NCBI RefSeq assembly: GCF_000513095.1
Contig: NZ_BAUT01000001.1
Coordinates: 62,001-126,000 of the forward strand
DNA: 64,000 nt
Reading direction: 5' to 3'
Source of the DNA: Halalkalibacter wakoensis JCM 9140
Lineage (GTDB): Bacteria > Bacillota > Bacilli > Bacillales > Bacillaceae_D
Notes under the pieces: model-generated
What the model was told of the DNA's origin: nothing
Seen by the model: only the letters and a program-made list of their open reading frames with translations
Databases searched by the model: none
Shown here: positions 8,808 to 21,555 of the stretch, piece after piece
Position numbering within the stretch: position 1 is the first letter of the stretch
Layout of the letters: each line of letters starts with the position of its first letter
Position numbers and translations under genes: made by a program

Positions 8808-8919
8808 AGTCCTGTGAGGCTTGGAAGGAAGCGGAATGTAATCGAGACATAAACTTATTTGTTTATGCTTGACGTACGTACTTTATCCTCTCATGCCCAA
8901 AATGGACATGGGAGTTTTT
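8808..8919 (+). promoter_or_regulatory. PyrR attenuator 1 (pyr leader, upstream of pyrR)
   Basis: The anti-antiterminator loop AGTCCTGTGAGGCT (8808-8821) matches the known PyrR-binding consensus (ARUCCNGNGAGGYU). The terminator CTCTCATG (8888-8895) / CATGGGAG (8907-8914), with one G-U pair, is followed by five T's. PyrR with UMP/UTP binds the loop and lets the terminator form, so pyrimidine sufficiency switches the operon off. Confidence 0.92.
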
Positions 8920-8945
8920 CGTTTTCTGGGAAATAATGGAGGTGA

Positions 8946-9500
<555 letters not shown>

Positions 9501-9503
9501 CGT

Positions 9504-9588
9504 AGTCCAGTGAGTCTAGAAAGAGATCGAGCTTTCTTAAGTGAAAAGAAAGCATTGAACCTCTTTGTTAAAGAACAAAGAGGTTTTT
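9504..9588 (+). promoter_or_regulatory. PyrR attenuator 2 (pyrR–pyrP intergenic)
   Basis: Binding loop AGTCCAGTGAGTCT (9504-9517) begins 4 bases after the pyrR stop. The terminator is a perfect 12-bp stem AACCTCTTTGTT (9558-9569) / AACAAAGAGGTT (9574-9585) followed by T's. Confidence 0.92.
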
Positions 9589-9613
9589 GTTTAGATTTAG
9601 GAGGAATTATCAG

Positions 9614-10909
9614 ATGGCATCAAACACAAAAGAAGTCGGCATCAGAGAAATGCCAAGATTGGACAAATGGATCGTATTAAGCTTGCAACACTTATTTGCA
9701 ATGTTTGGTGCAACGATTCTTGTTCCTTACCTAGTTGGACTAAGTCCGGCAGTAGCCTTGCTATCAAGTGGGTTAGGAACCTTAGCTTATTTACTTGTTA
9801 CAAAAGGGCAAATTCCAGCCTACTTAGGCTCATCTTTTGCCTTCATTGCACCCATTATTGCAGCAACATCTTTAAATGGACCAGAGGGCGCAATGATCGG
9901 AAGTTTTCTAGCTGGTTTGGTTTATGGATTGATTGCTCTTATTATTAAAGCCTACGGAGTCCAGTCCATTATGCGCTTTCTTCCACCAATCGTGGTAGGG
10001 CCCGTTATTATGGTAATCGGGTTAGGGCTTGCAAGTGTTGCGATTGATATGGCAATGAATAATCCGGTATCAGGAGAATATTCAACAACACACTTTGTTG
10101 TTGCCTTAATTACATTAGCAATTACAGTTGTTGCATCCATGTTCTTTAAAGGATTCTTTAGTTTAGTACCGATTATGTTCGGAATTGTGGGAGGGTATAT
10201 TACAGCATTATTTTTGGGGCTTGTTGATTGGCAACCTGTACGTGACGCGAACTGGCTTGCAGCACCGGATGTACTTGTTCCATTTGTTTCGTATATTCCA
10301 TCATTCTCTTGGGAAATAGCTTTCATTATGGTACCTGTTGCGGTCGTAACGATTGCGGAACATATTGGTGACCAAATGGTGTTAAGCAAAGTAGTAGGAA
10401 AAGATTTTGTGAAAAAACCTGGTTTGCATCGATCGATTTTAGGGGATGGGATAGCAACGATGATTGCCTCTTTCGTTGGAGGACCTCCAAACACTACCTA
10501 TGGAGAAAACATAGGAGTTCTAGCGATTACGCGAGTGTTTAGCGTTTTTGTTATCGCAGGAGCCGCGGTGTTAGCTGTACTCTTTTCCTTTGTAGGAAAA
10601 TTTGCCGCTCTAATATCAACCATTCCAACTGCAGTAATGGGAGGAGTTTCAATCCTATTATTTGGGGTAATTGCCTCTTCAGGACTTAGAATGTTAATTG
10701 ACAATGAAATTAACATTGGGTTAAAACGAAACTTAATTATCTCATCAGTTATTTTGGTAATTGGAATTGGCGGAGCTTTTATCCAAGTTCGTGACAATAT
10801 TGAAATAGCAGGCATGGCTTTAGCGACCATTATTGGAATTATTCTGCATATTGTTTTACCTGAAAAAGAAGTAAGCTATGGGAAGAAGCAGATGTTTGAA
10901 AGCGAGTAA
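9614..10909 (+). CDS. pyrP: Uracil permease (NCS2/UraA family)
   Basis: 431 residues with about 14 hydrophobic segments. It has the NCS2 features: LDKWIVLSLQHLFAMFGATILVPYLVGL at the N-terminus, a short region GSSFAFIAPI and GGPPNTTYGENIGVLAITRV (the substrate-site Glu/Asn segment in NCS2 proteins). It imports uracil by proton symport. ATG 9614 is chosen because AGGAGG lies 9 bases upstream; an upstream in-frame TTG at 9587 falls inside the attenuator terminator. It is regulated by attenuator 2. Confidence 0.96.
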   Translation: MASNTKEVGIREMPRLDKWIVLSLQHLFAMFGATILVPYLVGLSPAVALLSSGLGTLAYLLVTKGQIPAYLGSSFAFIAPIIAATSLNGPEGAMIGSFLAGLVYGLIALIIKAYGVQSIMRFLPPIVVGPVIMVIGLGLASVAIDMAMNNPVSGEYSTTHFVVALITLAITVVASMFFKGFFSLVPIMFGIVGGYITALFLGLVDWQPVRDANWLAAPDVLVPFVSYIPSFSWEIAFIMVPVAVVTIAEHIGDQMVLSKVVGKDFVKKPGLHRSILGDGIATMIASFVGGPPNTTYGENIGVLAITRVFSVFVIAGAAVLAVLFSFVGKFAALISTIPTAVMGGVSILLFGVIASSGLRMLIDNEINIGLKRNLIISSVILVIGIGGAFIQVRDNIEIAGMALATIIGIILHIVLPEKEVSYGKKQMFESE

Positions 10910-10930
10910 AAAGAATAGGTCCCTTTAAAC

Positions 10931-11027
10931 GAAGTACAGAGAGACTTCAAAGGGTAATGCGGTGGGAGACGTACATCTTCCTCTACCTCGTTATACCCTT
11001 TGAGTCTATCTCAAAGGGTATTTTTTT
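10931..11027 (+). promoter_or_regulatory. PyrR attenuator 3 (pyrP–pyrB intergenic)
   Basis: The loop candidate GAAGTACAGAGAGACTTC (10931-10948) is a diverged PyrR site: ACAGAGAGAC keeps the CAGAGAG core but has A for the first C and A for a G of the usual CCAGAGAGGC. The terminator is an 11-bp perfect stem TACCCTTTGAG (10994-11004) / CTCAAAGGGTA (11010-11020) followed by seven T's. Sequence around 10920-10953 (CCCTTTAAAC…CAAAGGG) can pair to form the anti-antiterminator. Confidence 0.88.
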
Positions 11028-11070
11028 ATGACAAGATCACACTACATACTACAAAAGGAGGCTGGTTTGA

Positions 11071-11985
11071 ATGGTGACAATGACCGAACAAAAAGCAATT
11101 AAAGGGGAATTACTTACACTAGAGGCTATGTCAACAGTTGAAATTGCTACTATTCTTGAAGAAGCAGCACGTTTTGCCGATGGGAAAGAGTGGAAAGTGA
11201 AAAAGGAGCTTTTTATTGCCAATCTCTTTTTTGAACCAAGCACGAGAACACGTTACAGTTTTGAAGTAGCAGAAAAGTCTTTAGGACTTCATGTTCTTTC
11301 TTTCTCAGAGGAAAGCTCAAGTGTTCAAAAAGGAGAAACTCTTCTTGATACAGTAAAAACGTTCGAAGCAATAGGTGCCAATGCTCTTGTCATCAGACAT
11401 CCAGAAAATGATTATTACCACCATATTCGTGAAAAATTGTCAATCCCTATTATTAATGGAGGAGACGGAAGCGGTCATCACCCGACACAATCTTTATTAG
11501 ATTTATTAACAATACAGCAAGAATTCAAATCCTTTTCGGGGCTAAACATTGTTATTGTAGGAGATCTAAGGCATAGTCGTGTGGCTCGTTCCAATGCTGA
11601 AGTATTAACACGCTTAGGAGCAAAGGTGAAAATTGCAGGTCCGAAAGATTGGATGGCTGGTTATGAACAGTCTTACGAATATGTAGATTTAGATAACGAA
11701 TTGCCCAAAGCTGATGTTGTGATGCTTTTACGCATTCAGCATGAACGTCACGATGGTAAGATGTCTTTTACGAAAGAATCGTATCATCAGAAGTTTGGTT
11801 TAACAATGGAAAGAGAAACGACAATGAAAGACAAAGCCATTATCTTACATCCAGCACCTGTAAACAGAGATGTAGAGTTAGCAAGTGAGTTAGTTGAATG
11901 TGAACGATCAAGAATTTTTAAGCAAATGAGCAATGGGGTTGCTGTAAGAAAAGCGGTTGTGAAACGTGCACTTGAACAATACTAA
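11071..11985 (+). CDS. pyrB: Aspartate carbamoyltransferase catalytic subunit
   Basis: 304 residues. The carbamoyl-phosphate site is visible as [13 protein letters not shown], and [12 protein letters not shown] and [12 protein letters not shown] match the ATCase family. It condenses carbamoyl phosphate with aspartate in the second step of UMP synthesis. No regulatory subunit (PyrI) is present, as normal for Bacillus. ATG 11071 is 10 bases after AGGAGG; ATG 11080 is an alternative. pyrC follows after 13 bases. Confidence 0.97.
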   Translation: MVTMTEQKAIKGELLTLEAMSTVEIATILEEAARFADGKEWKVKKELFIANLFFEPSTRTRYSFEVAEKSLGLHVLSFSEESSSVQKGETLLDTVKTFEAIGANALVIRHPENDYYHHIREKLSIPIINGGDGSGHHPTQSLLDLLTIQQEFKSFSGLNIVIVGDLRHSRVARSNAEVLTRLGAKVKIAGPKDWMAGYEQSYEYVDLDNELPKADVVMLLRIQHERHDGKMSFTKESYHQKFGLTMERETTMKDKAIILHPAPVNRDVELASELVECERSRIFKQMSNGVAVRKAVVKRALEQY

Positions 11986-11998
11986 GGGGGAGATATAT

Positions 11999-13279
11999 AT
12001 GGTAATTAAACTTGAAGGTGGCATGATTTTAGCAGAGAATGGAACGTTAGAGGCAAAGGATGTATACATGGTAGACGGGATCATTCAATTTTCAAAACCG
12101 ACTACGGACAACATGGAAGTTATAAACGTTGATGGGAAGTTAATTACTCCTGGTCTTGTGGATGTTCATGTTCATTTACGTGAGCCTGGTGGAGAAAAGA
12201 AAGAAACAATTGAAACAGGTACGCAATCAGCAGCTGCAGGTGGATTTACAACGATTGCGGCTATGCCAAACACTAGACCTGTTCCTGATACAAAAGAACA
12301 AATGAATTGGTTACAAGAAAGAATTGAATCAACTGGGCATGTCCGTGTCTTACCATATGCATCCATTACAACAAGGCAACTTGGAAAAGAATTAACCGAT
12401 TTTGAAGCATTAAAGGCAGCGGGGGCGTTTGCTTTTACAGATGATGGAGTCGGAATTCAGTCTGCTGACATGATGCTACAAGCAATGAAGAAGGCGAAAG
12501 AAGTAAATATGGCCATTGTGGCACATTGTGAAGAAAATACGTTAATTCATGGTGGAGCTGTACATGAAGGGAAATTCTCTTCCGCTCATAATATTCCTGG
12601 AATTCCGTCTGTGTGCGAATCTGTTCACATTGCACGAGATGTACTGTTAGCTGAAGCTACTGGCTGTCATTATCATGTTTGCCATGTTAGCACGAAAGAA
12701 TCTGTTCGCGTTATTCGTGACGCAAAAAAAGCAGGGATTCATGTAACAGCTGAAGTATCACCTCATCATTTATTGCTTTGTGAAGATGATATTCCTGGAT
12801 TAGATACAAACTATAAAATGAACCCACCACTTCGTGCGAAAGAAGATCAAGAGGCACTTTGGGAAGGCTTATTAGATGGAACTCTTGATTTTATTGCAAC
12901 AGATCATGCTCCACATACAGAAGAGGAAAAAGCTCAAGGCATGGAGCGAGCTCCATTTGGGATTGTTGGCTTAGAAACAGCATTTCCATTGTTATATACA
13001 CATCTAGTGAAAACAGAAAAAGCAACATTAAAGCAGCTTGTTGACTGGTTAACCATAAAACCAGCATCTACATTTAATTTACAATCAGGAACGTTAAAAG
13101 AAGGTGCGATTGCGGATCTAACCGTCATTGACCTTGAAGAGGAACGAGCAATTAATAAAGAGGCATTTCTTTCAAAAGGAAAAAATACGCCATTCCAAGG
13201 ATGGACTTGCGCAGGGTGGCCTGAATATACATTTGTGAATGGAAAGCTTGTATTTGAGAAAGGTATGGTGACAGCATGA
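11999..13279 (+). CDS. pyrC: Dihydroorotase
   Basis: 426 residues, type I dihydroorotase. Metal-site motifs: [31 protein letters not shown] and [14 protein letters not shown] with the catalytic Asp. It closes carbamoyl-aspartate to dihydroorotate. ATG 11999 is preferred over an upstream in-frame ATG because GGGGAG lies just before it and the family starts around this Met. The stop overlaps the pyrAA start by 4 bases (ATGA). Confidence 0.97.
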   Translation: MVIKLEGGMILAENGTLEAKDVYMVDGIIQFSKPTTDNMEVINVDGKLITPGLVDVHVHLREPGGEKKETIETGTQSAAAGGFTTIAAMPNTRPVPDTKEQMNWLQERIESTGHVRVLPYASITTRQLGKELTDFEALKAAGAFAFTDDGVGIQSADMMLQAMKKAKEVNMAIVAHCEENTLIHGGAVHEGKFSSAHNIPGIPSVCESVHIARDVLLAEATGCHYHVCHVSTKESVRVIRDAKKAGIHVTAEVSPHHLLLCEDDIPGLDTNYKMNPPLRAKEDQEALWEGLLDGTLDFIATDHAPHTEEEKAQGMERAPFGIVGLETAFPLLYTHLVKTEKATLKQLVDWLTIKPASTFNLQSGTLKEGAIADLTVIDLEEERAINKEAFLSKGKNTPFQGWTCAGWPEYTFVNGKLVFEKGMVTA

Positions 13280-14364
13280 AGCGTCAATTAATTTTAGAAG
13301 ATGGCAGTATTTTTGTAGGAGAAGGGTTTGGAGCAGATAAAGTAATGAGCGGTGAAGTAGTTTTCAATACGGGGATGACGGGTTATCAGGAAATTTTGTC
13401 TGATCCTTCGTATTGCGGACAAATTGTAACAATGACGTACCCTTTAATTGGAAATTATGGAATCAATCGCGATGATTTTGAATCTGTTACACCTGCTATT
13501 AATGGCTTTATTGTCAAAGAGTATGAAGCCGAGCCTAGCCATTGGCGTGAAGAAGAATCACTCGATACTCTTTTAAAAGCAAAAGACATTCCTGGCCTAT
13601 TCGGTATTGACACACGCAAATTAACTCGTTTAATTAGAGAGCACGGGACCCTTCGTGGACGCATTTGTTCTCTTGACGTTAACATAGAAGAAGTGATCAA
13701 TGAATTAAAGGAGACCACATTCGTACGAGATCAAGTTCATCGTGTTTCGACAAAATCACCTTACCATGCACCGGGAAGAGGAAACAAAGTGGTGCTTGTT
13801 GATTTTGGAATGAAGCATGGTATTTTACGTGAACTAATTGCTAGACAATGTGACGTTGTTGTAGTTCCTTATAACACAAGTGCAGAAGAAATTTTACGTT
13901 TGCGTCCAGATGGCGTGATGTTAAGTAATGGCCCTGGAGATCCGGTTGATGTACCAGGTGCGATTGACATGATTAAAGAAATCCTAGGTAAAGTTCCAAT
14001 CTTTGGCATTTGTTTAGGACACCAATTACTTGCTCTAGCATGCGGTGCAACGACAAGCAAATTACGCTTTGGCCACCGAGGTTCAAACCATCCTGTTCGT
14101 GAACTTTCAACAGGGAAAATTGATATTACCGCACAGAATCATGGTTACACAGTGGACCTTGAATCTCTAGAAGGAACAAACCTAGAATTAACTCATGTTG
14201 CGGTCAATGATGGAACGGTTGAAGGAGTAAGACATCTAGAGCACGCAGCATTTAGTGTACAGTATCACCCAGAAGCATCACCAGGTCCACATGATGCGAA
14301 TCATTTGTTTAATCAATTCGTAACATTGATGGAAACTAAAAAGAAAACAACTGTACTTGCATAG
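13276..14364 (+). CDS. pyrAA: Carbamoyl-phosphate synthase small (glutaminase) subunit, pyrimidine-specific
   Basis: 362 residues. The N-terminal CarA domain ([32 protein letters not shown]) is followed by a class I glutamine amidotransferase domain with nucleophile Cys in [15 protein letters not shown] and the His/Glu pair in [13 protein letters not shown]. It releases ammonia from glutamine for the large subunit encoded next. It overlaps pyrC by 4 bases and precedes pyrAB by 19 bases. It lies in the PyrR-regulated operon, hence the pyrimidine-specific paralogue by context. Confidence 0.96.
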   Translation: MKRQLILEDGSIFVGEGFGADKVMSGEVVFNTGMTGYQEILSDPSYCGQIVTMTYPLIGNYGINRDDFESVTPAINGFIVKEYEAEPSHWREEESLDTLLKAKDIPGLFGIDTRKLTRLIREHGTLRGRICSLDVNIEEVINELKETTFVRDQVHRVSTKSPYHAPGRGNKVVLVDFGMKHGILRELIARQCDVVVVPYNTSAEEILRLRPDGVMLSNGPGDPVDVPGAIDMIKEILGKVPIFGICLGHQLLALACGATTSKLRFGHRGSNHPVRELSTGKIDITAQNHGYTVDLESLEGTNLELTHVAVNDGTVEGVRHLEHAAFSVQYHPEASPGPHDANHLFNQFVTLMETKKKTTVLA

Positions 14365-14383
14365 GTTGAGGGGAGAGTAAAAA

Positions 14384-17300
14384 ATGGGCAAACGTAATGA
14401 TGTAAACAAAATTTTAGTAATTGGATCAGGTCCTATCGTAATTGGACAAGCTGCAGAATTTGATTATGCAGGAACACAAGCATGTCAGGCGCTTAAAGAA
14501 GAAGGGTACGAAGTGATTTTAATTAACTCAAACCCTGCAACGATTATGACTGATACAACGATGGCTGATCGCGTATATATAGAACCAATTACATTAGACT
14601 TCGTATCGAGAATCATTCGAAAAGAACGTCCAGATGGAATTGTGGCCACTCTTGGTGGACAAACAGGTCTTAATATGGCTATGGAGTTAGACGAATCAGG
14701 AATCTTAAAACAATATAACATTGAACTATTAGGGACAGACCTTGACGCCATCAAACGTGCAGAAGACCGCGATTTGTTCCGTACATTAATGAATGAGTTA
14801 AATGAACCGGTACCAGAAAGCGATATCGTTCACACGCTTGAAGAAGCATATAAATTCGTAGAAGAAGTCGGATATCCGATCATCGTACGTCCTGCTTATA
14901 CTCTTGGAGGAACAGGAGGCGGGATTGTTCATAACGAAGAAGAACTGCGTGAAATCGTAACAAGTGGATTGAAATATAGCCCTGTTACTCAGTGTTTAAT
15001 TGAAAAAAGCATTGCAGGTTTTAAGGAAGTAGAGTATGAAGTGATGCGCGATGCGAAGGACCAAGCCATTGTTGTTTGTAACATGGAAAACATCGATCCC
15101 GTTGGTGTTCACACGGGTGACTCCATCGTTGTAGCACCAAGTCAAACGTTAAGTGATCGAGACTATCAACGTTTACGGAATTCATCATTAAAGATCATTC
15201 GTGCTTTAGGAATTGAAGGCGGATGTAACGTTCAGTTTGCACATGACCCATACAGCGATCAATATTATATTATTGAAGTAAACCCACGTGTAAGCCGTTC
15301 ATCTGCACTTGCTTCAAAAGCAACAGGTTATCCGATTGCCAAGATGGCAGCGAAAATTGCTGTCGGTTACAGCCTTGATGAATTGATGAACCCTATTACA
15401 GGGAAAACATATGCAAGTTTTGAACCTGCACTTGATTATGTCGTTTCTAAAATTCCACGTTGGCCGTTTGATAAATTTGAGGCGGCAAATCGTACACTAG
15501 GTACGCAAATGAAAGCGACTGGAGAAGTTATGGCGATTGGTCGTAACTTAGAAGAATCTCTTTTAAAAGCTGTCCGCTCATTAGAAGCTGGTTATGACCA
15601 TATTTATGATCAAAAAATTGCTAATACGGATACAGAAGTATTAGTAAAACGACTGGATAAGACGGATGATGAACGTTTATTTGTCTTAGCTGAACTGCTA
15701 AGAAGAGGACACTCTGTTCAATCACTATGTGAATTAACGAAAATTGATCGTTTCTTTATGCAAAAATTAGCTAGAATTGTTGCCCTTGAGAATGAACTTC
15801 AAGATTCACCAGAAGATGTTTCATTATTGCAAAAGGCGAAAGAAAGAGGATTTTCTGATATTGCCATTGCAAGACTTTGGAACAAAGAAGAAAGAGATAT
15901 TTACACACTTCGCATGGAACAAAACATTCGTCCTGTTTACAAAATGGTTGATACATGTGCGGCGGAATTTGAGTCTGAAACGCCATATTTCTACGGCACG
16001 TATGAAGATGAAAATGAAGCGATTCAAACTGAGAAAAAGAGTATCTTAGTACTAGGATCAGGTCCAATCCGAATTGGACAAGGAATTGAGTTTGACTATG
16101 CAACGGTTCATACGGTTTGGGCTATTAAAGAAGCTGGCCTTGAAGCATTATTATCAACAATAATCCAGAGACTGTTTCAACAGATTTCAGCACCTCTGAC
16201 AAGCTTTATTTTGAGCCATTAACGGTTGAAGATGTGATGCATGTGTATGAACAAGAGAAACCAGAAGGTGTTATTGTTCAATTCGGTGGACAAACAGCGA
16301 TTAACCTAGCAGCAGAGCTTGAAGCTAGGGGGGTTCCGATTATCGGTACATCATTAGAAAGTATGGACCGCGCTGAAGATCGTGATAAATTTGAGCAAAC
16401 TCTTTTATCACTTGATATCCCACAACCACTTGGGCGTACAGCGACATCTGTTGAAGGTGCGGTTGAAATCGCGAAAGAAATTGGTTACCCGGTACTTGTT
16501 CGTCCTTCATATGTTTTAGGTGGACGAGCAATGGAAATTGTCTATAAAGAAGAAGAACTTCTAAATTATATGAAAACAGCAGTAAGTGTTAATCCTAAGC
16601 ATCCTGTACTGGTTGACCGTTATTTAACAGGAAAAGAATTGGAAGTTGATGCAATTTCAGATGGTGAGAATGTCTTCATTCCTGGAATCATGGAGCACAT
16701 TGAACGTGCTGGTGTTCACTCTGGTGACTCGATTGCTGTGTATCCACCGCAAACGGTACCTGAGGATTTAAAACAAAAATTAATTGATCGTACAATTGCG
16801 ATTGCAAGAGGATTAAATATTGTTGGACTTCTGAACATTCAATTCGTTTGGCATAAAGATGAAGTATATGTGCTTGAGGTAAATCCTCGCTCGAGTCGTA
16901 CGGTACCATTCTTAAGCAAAATTACAGGTGTACCGATGGCAAACCTTGCAACAAAAGTGATGCTAGGACAAACTTTGCCGGAGCTTGGCTATGAAACAGG
17001 GTACCAACCCGAAGCAAAAGAAGTGTCTGTAAAGGTGCCAGTATTCTCGTTTGCAAAACTTCGTCGTGTAGACATTACATTAGGACCTGAAATGAAGTCA
17101 ACTGGGGAAGTAATGGGCCGTGACACAACACTTGAAAAAGCACTTTTTAAAGGCTTAATCGCATCAGGAATGAGCATTCCAACACACGGATCAGTTCTAT
17201 TTACAGTGGCTGATAAAGATAAGGATGAAGCTTTAAGCCTGGTTGAACGATTCCACCAAATCGGATTTGACATTTTAGCAACTGCAGGTACAGCAAAGTT

Positions 17301-17574
17301 TATTCAGGAAGCTAACATTCCTGTTACAGTTGTGAACAAAATAGCAGAAGAAAAGCCAAATCTGTTAGATGTTATCCGTGAAGGACAAGCACAGTTTGTC
17401 ATCAATACGTTAACAAGAGGCAAACAGCCTGCACGTGATGGCTTCCGTATTCGTCGTGAAGCAGTCGAAAACGGCGTTGTCTGCTTAACATCTATTGATA
17501 CAGGAGAGGCTCTTTTAAGAGTACTTGAATCCATTACATTCTCTTCTGAAAGTATGCCACAAATGCAAATGTAA
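14384..17574 (+). CDS. pyrAB: Carbamoyl-phosphate synthase large subunit, pyrimidine-specific (one-base frameshift at about 16147)
   Basis: Two homologous ATP-grasp halves. The first begins [24 protein letters not shown], the second [23 protein letters not shown]. The end has an MGS-like allosteric domain ([21 protein letters not shown]). The frame breaks at 16147/16148: after EAGLEA the expected [25 protein letters not shown] is encoded one frame away, and one extra A after GCA restores 1063 residues. The first frame otherwise ends at 16222. The rest of the protein is intact on both sides, so a sequence error is likely. It synthesises carbamoyl phosphate from bicarbonate, ammonia and two ATP. 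Confidence 0.95.
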
Positions 17575-17587
17575 GGGGGTTTTGCCA

Positions 17588-19984
<2,397 letters not shown>

Positions 19985-19988
<4 letters not shown>

Positions 19989-20617
19989 AGGAGCTAATTG
20001 CAAAACATTTACTTGAAATTGGAGCAGTCCACCTTCGCCCGCAAGATCCATTTACCTGGACATCTGGAATAAAATCACCTATTTATTGTGATAATCGCTT
20101 AACACTATCTTATCCAGAGGTGCGAAAAGACATTATTGCAGGCTTTGCTAACCTTTTAGAAGGAATGGAAGTGGACGTTATTGCCGGGACAGCTACAGCA
20201 GGTATACCACATGCTGCTTTGCTTGCAGATCATTTAGATTTGCCGATGGCTTATGTGAGAGGAAGCGCAAAAGGTCACGGGAAGCAAAATCAAATTGAAG
20301 GCAAAGTTGAAAAAGGCCAAAAAGTGGTTCTAGTTGAAGATTTAATTTCAACTGGAGGTAGCGTTATTCAAGCGGCTGAGGCGTTGCGTGCAAGTGGTGC
20401 AGAAGTTGTGGCAATTGTTGCGATTTTTACATATGAGTTTCAAAAAGCATATGACGCGTTTCAAGAAGCGAACTTGCCAACTTATGTCATCACTTCATAT
20501 TCAACCTTGCTTCAAGTGGCGAAAGAAAAAGGTACGATTTCAGCTGATCAAGTTGAGAGATTGAATGAATGGCGTAAAGATCCTTCTTCCGAAGCGTGGA
20601 TGACGGAACAAGTTTAA
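19985..20617 (+). CDS. pyrE: Orotate phosphoribosyltransferase
   Basis: 210 residues. The PRPP-binding motif [21 protein letters not shown] is intact, and the N-terminal [15 protein letters not shown] matches orotate-site residues. It makes OMP from orotate and PRPP. It is the last pyr gene: a terminator follows at once. Confidence 0.97.
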
Positions 20618-20623
20618 TCAAAA

Positions 20624-20666
20624 AGAGGTGTTTCATCAGTCAAAAGCTGGTTGGAACACCTTTTGT
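20624..20666 (+). terminator. Terminator of the pyr operon
   Basis: AGGTGTTTC (20626-20634) pairs with GGAACACCT (20653-20661), one G-U pair, followed by TTTTGTG; the loop can extend through CAG/CTG. Confidence 0.8.
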
Positions 20667-20699
20667 GTTATTCTTTTAAACAAAGGAGGTGTACTAGAA

Positions 20700-21347
20700 A
20701 TGAGAAAAATGAGCGGCGACGATTTTGATGAGCTCGTAGATTTTTTTGATCAAATGGCTCAAACTAGGTGGCTTGGTGCTATTCATGAGCGTTTAAAAAC
20801 GGAATCTGGTAGTTGGCAGGAGAAAACGGTATTAGATATAGGGTGTGGAACAGGACGATTGTTAGAGAGAGGTCTAAAAGAAGCTCACGAACTAATAGGT
20901 ATTGACTTGTCTCATGAGATGGTTGAAAAAAGCCGCCTTTTATTAGAGAGAAGCGGTGTGAACAGTAAGATCATGATAGGAGATGCTTATAACCTGCCAC
21001 TAAAAGATCAGCAAGTTGATGTCGCCTTATCGACTTGTGTCATGTTCCTTCTGAAAGGTTTAACGGAAATGATCCGTGTCGTTAAACCATCGGGTACGAT
21101 CACCATGCTCAATCCTTCACCAAAAATGGCACCAGATACGGCTGCAGATTATGCAACTATATATAGAATGAGTGGATTTGAACGTGAATCCCTTCTCGCT
21201 TGGTCGAATGTCTCCACCAAAAGACATCGGTACTCAAATGAACAACTTGATCATTTGTTAACAGAGTTAGGTGCAAGCGACATTTACCATACATCTGTCT
21301 TGGATGGGTTAGCTACCATTACGACCGCAGTGAAGAAAACGTATTAA
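20700..21347 (+). CDS. Class I SAM-dependent methyltransferase, substrate unknown
   Basis: 215 residues. Motif I is VLDIGCGTGRLLE (about residues 48-60). GIDLSHEMVEKSR follows as the acidic motif binding the SAM ribose, then GDAYNLPLKDQQVDVALSTC. The fold is the UbiE/COQ5-like Methyltransf_11 type; nothing shows the substrate. AAAGGAGG sits 9 bases before the ATG. It lies between the pyr terminator and a repeat element, at the place where B. subtilis has the cysH-cysP-sat-cysC cluster. It faces rqcH convergently. Confidence 0.85.
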   Translation: MRKMSGDDFDELVDFFDQMAQTRWLGAIHERLKTESGSWQEKTVLDIGCGTGRLLERGLKEAHELIGIDLSHEMVEKSRLLLERSGVNSKIMIGDAYNLPLKDQQVDVALSTCVMFLLKGLTEMIRVVKPSGTITMLNPSPKMAPDTAADYATIYRMSGFERESLLAWSNVSTKRHRYSNEQLDHLLTELGASDIYHTSVLDGLATITTAVKKTY

Positions 21348-21382
21348 AATAAATTTAAAGAATTACTTTCTATGAAAAATAA

Positions 21383-21547
21383 GGGGCTGTCCCAAAAGTC
21401 CGGAACAGAGGTGGCAATGGCTCCGTTCGCTACGCGCCTTGAGAGGAGAAACCCGCTCCTCTCAAGGCTTTCAAAAGATGTAGCGACTTCGCTCATTGCT
21501 TCGGGGGTGTCTCAAAAGGTCAAAAACAGACCTTTTGAGACACCCCC
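21383..21547 (-). repeat. Structured intergenic repeat, copy C (downstream of rqcH, minus orientation)
   Basis: Read on the minus strand it begins with a perfect 19-bp hairpin just past the rqcH stop (arms 21529-21547 and 21503-21521), which should act as the rqcH terminator. Then comes a core (21413-21502) with three nested helices: outer GCAATG/CATTGC, middle CGCTAC/GTAGCG and apical GCCTTGAGAGGAG/CTCCTCTCAAGGC. A diverged copy of one hairpin arm (21383-21403) closes it. The same layout appears at 32262-32449 and 51494-51800. No protein is encoded. Confidence 0.8.
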
Positions 21548-21555
21548 TTAAACGA

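Noticed and set aside
9952-10494. A 180-codon open frame on the minus strand inside pyrP
   Set aside because: It lies wholly opposite an intact permease gene, is low in complexity (Ile/Thr/Pro rich from the complement of a membrane protein) and has no ribosome site or family motif.
21383-21547. Insertion-sequence remnant in the 21.4-kb repeat
   Set aside because: No transposase fragment or typical terminal repeats; the segment folds as a structured repeat found at other gene ends.
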